The notes under the pieces are model-generated. The model saw only the letters and a program-made list of their open reading frames with translations, searched no databases and was not told the origin of the DNA. A stretch of DNA of 22,500 nt, taken from positions 1 through 22,500 of the forward strand of contig CAUYUJ010011211.1 in the NCBI GenBank assembly GCA_963575745.1, given 5' to 3'. Within the stretch, counting starts at the first letter, position 1; the number at the start of each line of letters is the position of its first letter. The stretch comes from Prorocentrum cordatum. Lineage: Eukaryota; Sar; Dinophyceae; Prorocentrales; Prorocentraceae. Made by a program: the position numbers and the translations under genes. Positions 17,940 to 22,500 of this stretch are shown here, in pieces.

Positions 17940-18110
17940 CCGCCCAAAAAGGCCCCCAGGAGGCCTCAAGAGGCCCCCAAGAGGTCCCAAGAGGCCTCCA
18001 CGAGGTCCCCAAGAGGCTCCCAAGAGGCCCCAAGAGGCTCCAAAACGGCCCCCGAGAAGCCTCAAAACTGCCTCCAAGAAGCTCCCGAGCCGAGAGGCTA
18101 CCCAAGAGGT
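17940..18110. repeat. CCAAGAGGCCCC-type repeat, island 3
   Basis: The cleanest copy of the family: CCCCCAAGAGGTCCCAAGAG, CCTCCACGAGGTCCCCAAGA. Unit about 12 bases. Confidence 0.92.
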
Positions 18111-18180
18111 CGGTCCCAACGAATATCCAGTAGGCTTTATACCCACAAAAGAGGCACGGTGGTGGGATGGGCCGAATGCC

Positions 18181-18320
18181 ATTAGATAAACTGTGAAAAA
18201 ATATCCATTGGTGGCCGCCATGGTCGTAAACCAGGGACTAGGGGCGTAGTCTGAAGCGCAAGACTTGTCCTGACAAAAACAAATCCTGGCGAAGGACCCA
18301 ACCATAAACAATTGTTCGTA
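18181..18320 (+). mobile_element. (GTT)n-core element, degenerate copy 3
   Basis: GTGAAAAAATATCCATTGGT, GTAAACCAGGGACTAGGGGC, then GTCCTGACAAAAACAAATCC follow the core order of 16488-16620. The GTT run is reduced to TTGGTGG and no (CAA)n tail remains; AACAATTGTTCG marks the end. Confidence 0.65.
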
Positions 18321-18344
18321 ACGCGTTGTGGGTGCCGCTTTCGG

Positions 18345-19145
18345 TGGGGCTCCCTATGGGGCTACGAAGCGCTGCCTTGGGTGGGGGAGGGAACCGCATG
18401 CGAGAGCAGCCACTGGGGCCTTCGGTCGAGCTCCCTATGGGGCCACGAAACGCTGCACTGGGCGGGGGAACCGCATGCGAGAGCAGCCACTGGGGCCGTC
18501 GGTGGAGCTCCCTATGAGGCCACGAAGCGCTGCCTTGGGTGGGGGAACCGCATGCGGGAGCAGCCACTGGGGCCTTCGGTGGAGCTCCCCATGGGGCCAC
18601 GAACCCCTGGGTGGGGGACGCATGCGGAGGCAGCCACTGGGGCCTTCGGTGGAGCTCCCTATGGGGCCACGAAACGCTGCCCTGGGTGGGGGAACCGCAT
18701 GCGAGAGCAGCCACTGGGGCCCTCGGTGGAGCTCCCCATGGGGCCACGAAACGCTGCCCTGGGTGGGGGACCGCATGCGAGAGCAGCCACTGGGGCCTTC
18801 GGTGGAGCTCCTATGAGGCCACGAAGCGCTGCCTTGGGTGGGGAACCGCATGCGAGAGCAGCCACTGGGGCCTCTTCGGTGGAGCTCCCTCTGGGGCACG
18901 AAGCGCTGCCCTGGGTGGGGGAACCGCATGCGAGAGCAGCCACTGGGGCCTTCGGTGGAGCTCCCTATGGGGCCACGAAACGCTGCCCTGGGTGGGGGAA
19001 CAGCATGCGAGAGCAGCCACTGGGGCAGAGCTGGGGCCTTCGGTGGAGCTCACTATGGGGCCACGAAGCGCTGCCCTGGGTGGGGGAAATGCATGCGAGA
19101 GCAACCACTGGGGCCTTCGGTGGAGCTCCCTATGGGGCTACGAAA
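18345..19145. repeat. 77-bp tandem repeat, ten copies
   Basis: The unit contains GCATGCGAGAGCAGCCACTG, GGGCCTTCGGTGGAGCTCCC, TATGGGGCCACGAAACGCTG and CCTGGGTGGGGGAACC. The GCATGC palindrome starts at 18395, 18473, 18550, 18620, 18697, 18773, 18848, 18926, 19003 and 19091, a spacing of mostly 75-78, with one copy short by 7 and one longer by 11. Indels break every reading frame, so it is not coding. Confidence 0.95.
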
Positions 19146-19295
19146 CGTGTGAATGGTGTGCCGAGAGCAGAGGCAAGGAGGGGGAGGACGGAGGAGGGAG
19201 AGGAGGAGGAAGGAAGGAGGTGGGACGCGGGGCGCTGTCTCTTCAAAACGAGGACCGAACACCACAGGATGGCTGGGAATAGAACACCTATATAA

Positions 19296-19345
19296 GTGTG
19301 TTACTATATACATATTCATATGTATATATATATATATATAAATAC
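19296..19345. repeat. (TA)n-rich run
   Basis: TATATACATATTCATATGTA then TATATATATATATATA. It lies in the intron downstream of CAF1-like exon 19429-19518 on the coding strand. Confidence 0.9.
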
Positions 19346-19428
19346 ACACTCAGAACTGAGAGGTCTGCAAACACGTCTGTCGTGTTTTTCAAGACGCATT
19401 GACAAGCGGGCCCCACCCGAAGGCCCTC

Positions 19429-19518
19429 CCGCAGCTCGTGCCGGTGGGGGCAGAGGGCGGCCAGCTCGTCTTGGAAGGAGCTGAGATCCGGAGGCATGGG
19501 CCTGCCGTAGGTCAGGAC
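19429..19518 (-). CDS. CAF1: CAF1-like deadenylase, internal exon (middle of nuclease fold)
   Basis: This 90-nt exon gives 30 codons starting VLTYGRPMPPDLSSF and ending LCPHRHELR. The pattern LT-x-LP-(6)-F-x3-L-x3-FP is the segment that follows YDFGYLLK in CAF1 nucleases; here the FP is CP. The acceptor is CGCCAG|GTC, phase 0. The 3' edge is ambiguous. Ending after ELR uses a GA donor (CGG|GAGGGC) and yields ELR-DQLPRGSLD across the junction. A canonical GT donor 12 bases further (exon to 19417) adds E-G-L-R in the same phase. I prefer the first from remembered family spacing, but the sequence alone does not decide. A GGA-rich stretch lies directly upstream on the coding strand. On the coding strand the reading runs on past 19417 into an AT-rich repeat, which supports an intron there. 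Confidence 0.82.
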
Positions 19519-19544
19519 CTGGCGAAGCGGGCACCACAACCGAC

Positions 19545-19922
19545 CTCCTCTTCCTCCTCCTCCTCCTCCTCCTCCTCCTCCTCCTCCTCCAGCCTCCTTC
19601 TCCTCCTCCTTCTCCTCCTCCTCCTCCTCCTCCCCTCCTCCTCCTCCTCCTCCTCCTCTCCTCCTCCCCCTCCCCCTCCCTCCCTCCTCCTAATCCTCCT
19701 CCTAATCCTCTTGCAAATCCTCCTTATCTCCTCCTCCCCTCCTTCTCCTCCCTCCTCTCCTCCTTCTCCTCTTAATCTCCCTCCTCCTCCTCCCCTCCTC
19801 CTCCTCCTCTTCCTCTTTCCTCCTCCTCCTCTCTTTCCTCCTCCTCCTCCCTCCTCCCTCCTCCTCCTCCTCCTCCTCATCATCATATCATCACCACCAC
19901 CACCACCACCACCACCACCACC

Positions 19923-19986
<64 letters not shown>

Positions 19987-20099
19987 CATCATTCATCTCA
20001 TCTCTCATATCATCATCATCATATCATCATCATCATCATCATCATCATCTCATCATCATCATCACGATCATCATCATCATCATCAACCATCAATCATCA

Positions 20100-20136
<37 letters not shown>

Positions 20137-20289
20137 GCATCAGCATCAGCATCAGCATCAGCATCAGCATCAGCATCAGCATCAGCATCAGCATCAGCAT
20201 CAGCATCATCAGCAGCATCAGCATCAGCATCAGCATAGCAGCATCAGCATCAGCATCAGCATCAGCATCAGCATCAGCATCAGCATCAG

Positions 20290-20357
<68 letters not shown>

Positions 20358-20440
20358 CACTCCTCCTCATCCTACTCCTCATCATCTTCCCTCCCTCCAC
20401 CGCCCTCCTCTTCCTCATCATCCTCCTCGTCCGCCCACCT
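19545..20440. repeat. (TCC)n, (CAC)n, (ATC)n and (CATCAG)n arrays
   Basis: (TCC)n with TTC and CCC variants to 19880; (CAC)n at 19891-19936; (ATC)n to about 20132; hexamer CATCAG at about 20134-20292 with one break at 20235; (ATC)n again to 20355; mixed TCC/ATC to 20440. 20440-20700 is unassigned. Confidence 0.96.
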
Positions 20441-20699
20441 TACAGCAGTAGCAGAAGCAGTGGATGCTGGGGCAGAAGCAAACATGTCAAAGAAAGCACG
20501 AAACAGCAAACACACACGCATGAATAGCGCAATAGCTGAGCAGTAGAAACGCCGAAGCATGGAATCTGTCGACCCCTTGGGGTCATCGGCGTGTGAGATG
20601 CTTCCCCCTCCCCAAACCCCTTCCCCCGAGGCCAGGTCCAGTCGGTTTGGAGGTGGGGGGGTCCGGCTGGCCCCGGCTGAACGCGTCACGGGCCTCACG

Positions 20700-21250
20700 A
20701 CGGGCCACGAGGGCCCCGAGAGGCCCACAAGATGGTCCAAGAGGGCCCACAAGATCGTTCCAAGACGCCCAAGATGGCCCCCAGACGGCCCAAGAGGCCC
20801 CCGAGACGCCCCAAGAGGCCCCCAAGAGGCGTCCCAAGAGGGCCCCCAGAAGCAAAAAGTCGCCCCATTCCCTTCGGAAAACGTATGATTTTAGCAGTCG
20901 CCCCTCAGGCTTTCACAACGTCCAAGACGGCCCAAGAGGCCTCCAAGATCGCCCCAAGACGGCCCGGAAGCCAAGAAGGCTCCGAGACAGCCCAAGAGGG
21001 CCCCAAGACGGCCCCAGAAGCCCCGAAGACGGCCCCAGGAGGGGGCCCAGGCGGATGACCCGAACGGAAATTCGAGCCCTCGGCCCCAAGAAGCCTCCAG
21101 GAGGCCCCGAGAGGCCCCCAAAAAGCCTCCAAGAGGCTCCAAGAGGCCCAACAGAGGCCCAAAAGAGGCCCCAAGAGGCCCCAAAACGGCCCCGAAAGTG
21201 CTGCCAGGAGGCCCCCGAGAGACCTACCAGGAGCCCCCCAAGGGGTCGGC
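20700..21250. repeat. CCAAGAGGCCCC-type repeat, island 4
   Basis: The longest island of the family: CCAAGAGGCCCCCGAGACGC, CCCCAAGACGGCCC and many variants. A T-rich interruption near 20880-20915 resembles the interruption in island 1. Frames across it, including one of 231 codons, are low-complexity. Confidence 0.9.
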
Positions 21251-21387
21251 TGGCGGTGCAGCGTAAGCCCAAGAATCGAACCATATGATCGGATGCGAAG
21301 CGGAAGAGGAGCAGGAGGACTGGCGGGGAAGGACCAGGGAGAGGAGACGGATGAGGGGGGGAGGCGGGAGGGAAAGAAGACAAGTGA

Positions 21388-21448
21388 AACTGAGGAGGAG
21401 GACGAGGAGGACGAGGAGGAGGAGGAGGAGGAGGAAGAGGAAGAGGAC
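21388..21448. repeat. (GGA)n / GAGGAC array
   Basis: Purine-rich triplets 22 bases from CAF1-like exon 21471-21513, on its downstream side in coding sense, where they read (CTC)n. Confidence 0.93.
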
Positions 21449-21470
21449 GGTAAAGGGGCAGAGAGGGCGC

Positions 21471-21513
21471 CTTCAGCAAGTAGCCCCAGTCGTGCCAGCC
21501 GGAGAAGGTGACC
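21471..21513 (-). CDS. CAF1: CAF1-like deadenylase, internal exon (Exo II motif)
   Basis: This 43-nt exon supplies one spare base and 14 codons reading VTFSGWHDWGYLLK. That matches the Exo II block of CAF1/POP2/CNOT7 ribonucleases, where a W-V/L-T/S-F-H...YDFGYL segment carries a metal-binding Asp; here it is the D of HDWGY. The family removes poly(A) tails from mRNA as part of CCR4-NOT. The 3' edge is set by AAG|GCGCCC, a GC donor, and joining there to the exon at 19518 gives the continuous family segment GYLLK-VLTYGRP. The 5' edge is less sure. An AG|G at 21514-21515 would need the previous exon to end in two bases, and TG would restore the usual Trp. The frame is also open further upstream (PGLCAHSEETPRGR), so a longer exon is possible. 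Purine-rich GGA arrays lie on both sides on the plus strand. Upstream exons with the Exo I motif were not found in the window. Confidence 0.8.
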
Positions 21514-21737
21514 CTTCCCCGGGGGGTCTCTTCCGAGTGCGCGCACAGGCCAGGTTGCCGCTGCGATGTGCGTCGGGGGCTGGGCTGGGGAGGGGGAGGG
21601 CGAAGGGGGGGCCGAGGACCGAGGAGTGGCCCGCCTTCAGCGGGGAGGGCAGCGAAGGGGGGCCCCGAGAGCGCGCCGAGGGCCGCGGGCGGTCGAAAGA
21701 GCGCCCGCAGCGCAACACACGACACGCCCGAGGGCAC

Positions 21738-21795
21738 CGAGGAGGAGGAGGAGGAGGGGGAGGAGGAGGAGGAGGAGGAGGAGGAGGAGGAGGAG

Positions 21796-21836
<41 letters not shown>

Positions 21837-21982
21837 AGAGGAGGGGGAGGAGGAGGAGGAGGAGGAGAGGAGGAGGAGGAGGAGGAGGAGGGGAGCAGGA
21901 GCAGGAGCAGGAGGCAGGAGCAGGAGCAGGAGGAGGAGGAGGAGGAAGGAGGAGGAGGAGGAGGAGGAGGAGGAGGAGCGAG
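21738..21982. repeat. (GGA)n and (GGAGCA)n array
   Basis: GGA triplets alternate with GGAGCA hexamer runs at about 21797-21835 and 21893-21930. The segment 21517-21737 before it is GC-rich, with no supported exon. Confidence 0.95.
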
Positions 21983-22094
21983 AACGAAGCCGAGCGAGCT
22001 GGCCCGAAGCGAGGGCCGCCAGCTCCGAGGCGCGTGCTGCATGGCCGCGCCTCCTGCGGGGGCGCAGGCCGAGGCGCCGAGCGCGCTCCGAGGC

Positions 22095-22420
22095 AGGAGG
22101 GAGGGGGGCAGGGAGGGAGGGAGGGGAAAGCTGGCGACAAATGGGGGGAGGGAGGGAGGGAGGGAGGGAGGGAAGGGAGGGGGAGGAGGGCGAAGAAGGG
22201 GGAGGGAGGGGGCGGAGGAGGGAGGGAGGGGGAGGAGGGCGACAAAGGGGGAGGGAGGGAGGCAGGGAGGCGAGGGAGGGAGGAGGAGGAGGGCGAAGAA
22301 GGGGGAGGGAGGGGGAGGGGGAGAAGGGGGCGGGAGAGGGGCGACAGCAGAGCCGGGGGGGGAGAGGGAGGGGAGAGGGGAGAGGGGAGGGCGGCGCGAG
22401 CAGCCGCGCGAGAGGGGGCC
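22095..22420. repeat. G-rich (GGGA)n array
   Basis: GGGAGGGAGGG runs with GGGGGAGG and GGCGA variants. The perfect part at about 22142-22175 has many G3 runs with one-base loops. 21983-22094 and the window end are GC-rich and unassigned. Confidence 0.93.
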
Positions 22421-22500
22421 AGGGGGGGGGCCGACGCCGAGTCTCCAGCAGGGAGCGGGCCTGCGGGGGTGGCCCCCGGGGATCCCCCCCCCCGCCCCCG

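Larger units (their letters stand above)
16927..19428 (-). other. CAF1-like gene, intron (GA or GT...AG|G), about 2.5 kb
   Basis: It joins ELR to DQLPRGSLD, or EGLR to DQLPRGSLD if the GT donor at 19416 is used. It contains the ten-copy 77-bp array, a degenerate (GTT)n-core element copy, a CCAAGAGG-type island, (ACG)n and (CTC)n arrays and about 700 bp of low-repeat sequence. Two exon-like stretches inside it (16970-17087 and 17371-17890) are treated in the findings and rejected list. Confidence 0.65.
19519..21470 (-). other. CAF1-like gene, intron (GC...AG|G), about 1.95 kb
   Basis: It joins the Exo II exon to the next exon in phase 0. The donor is AAG|GCGCCC and the acceptor CGCCAG|GTC. 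It contains a (CTC)n run next to the donor on the coding strand, a CCAAGAGG-type repeat island (20700-21250), a stretch without assignment (20440-20700) and long (ATC), (CATCAG), (CAC) and (TCC) arrays (19540-20440). Boundaries are inferred from reading frame and family alignment, not from a transcript. Confidence 0.7.

Noticed and set aside
18345-19145. CRISPR-like array
   Set aside because: Units are contiguous 77-bp tandem repeats without unique spacers, in a eukaryotic intron.
21983-22060. Possible further upstream CAF1 exon on minus (RGHAARASELAALASG)
   Set aside because: It only vaguely resembles the F-x-L-L-x-x-S-G segment. The phase needed to join the Exo II exon was not found and the frame runs into a triplet array.

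Overview
The window reads as nuclear DNA of a eukaryotic microbe. Most of it is simple-sequence arrays, degenerate minisatellites and short transposon-like elements, and most long open frames are translations of repeats. No bacterial gene organisation, rRNA, convincing tRNA, CRISPR array or plasmid feature is visible.

The one gene I can support lies on the minus strand as four short exons spread over about 12 kb: 21471-21513, 19429-19518, 16881-16926 and 9248-9426. Joined, they give the C-terminal half of a CAF1/POP2-type ribonuclease, the DEDD-family deadenylase subunit of the CCR4-NOT complex. The Exo II aspartate (HDWGYLLK) and the Exo III histidine and aspartate (HTAGSD) are present. The N-terminal half with the Exo I motif should lie beyond base 22500. 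The introns are about 2.0, 2.5 and 7.5 kb. All acceptors are AG|G. One donor is best read as GC, one as GA (with a canonical GT alternative 12 bases further), and one as GT. Mixed GT/GC/GA donors with AG|G acceptors are known from dinoflagellates, so a dinoflagellate is my best guess (about 0.6). No spliced leader was found to confirm it.

Layout. Bases 1-2410: (TCC)n arrays separated by an 83-bp tandem repeat and low-copy repeats. 2410-3660: a degenerate CTCTCGC repeat, then a long CA/CG-alternating array. 3690-4650: polypyrimidine tract, a 183-bp TA-flanked MITE-like element and a 206-bp foldback element with a 5-bp flanking duplication. 4650-7000: degenerate CCAAGAGGCCCC-type repeats, an unassigned stretch and a GATC-anchored repeat. 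7058-7231: first copy of a 41-bp-TIR foldback element (second copy 10860-11034). 7260-9240: (GGT)n and (TCC)n arrays, then a TTTAGC-rich array bracketed by a 27-bp direct repeat. 9248-21513: the CAF1-like exons and their introns. The introns hold the second MITE copy, a nested inverted repeat, 21-bp and 77-bp tandem arrays, a 778-bp tandem duplication and a family of (GTT)n-core-(CAA)n elements. 21514-22500: purine-rich and G-rich arrays.

The main results are the reconstruction of the CAF1-like gene from microexons and the definition of several short inverted-repeat element families, two with target-site-duplication-like flanks.
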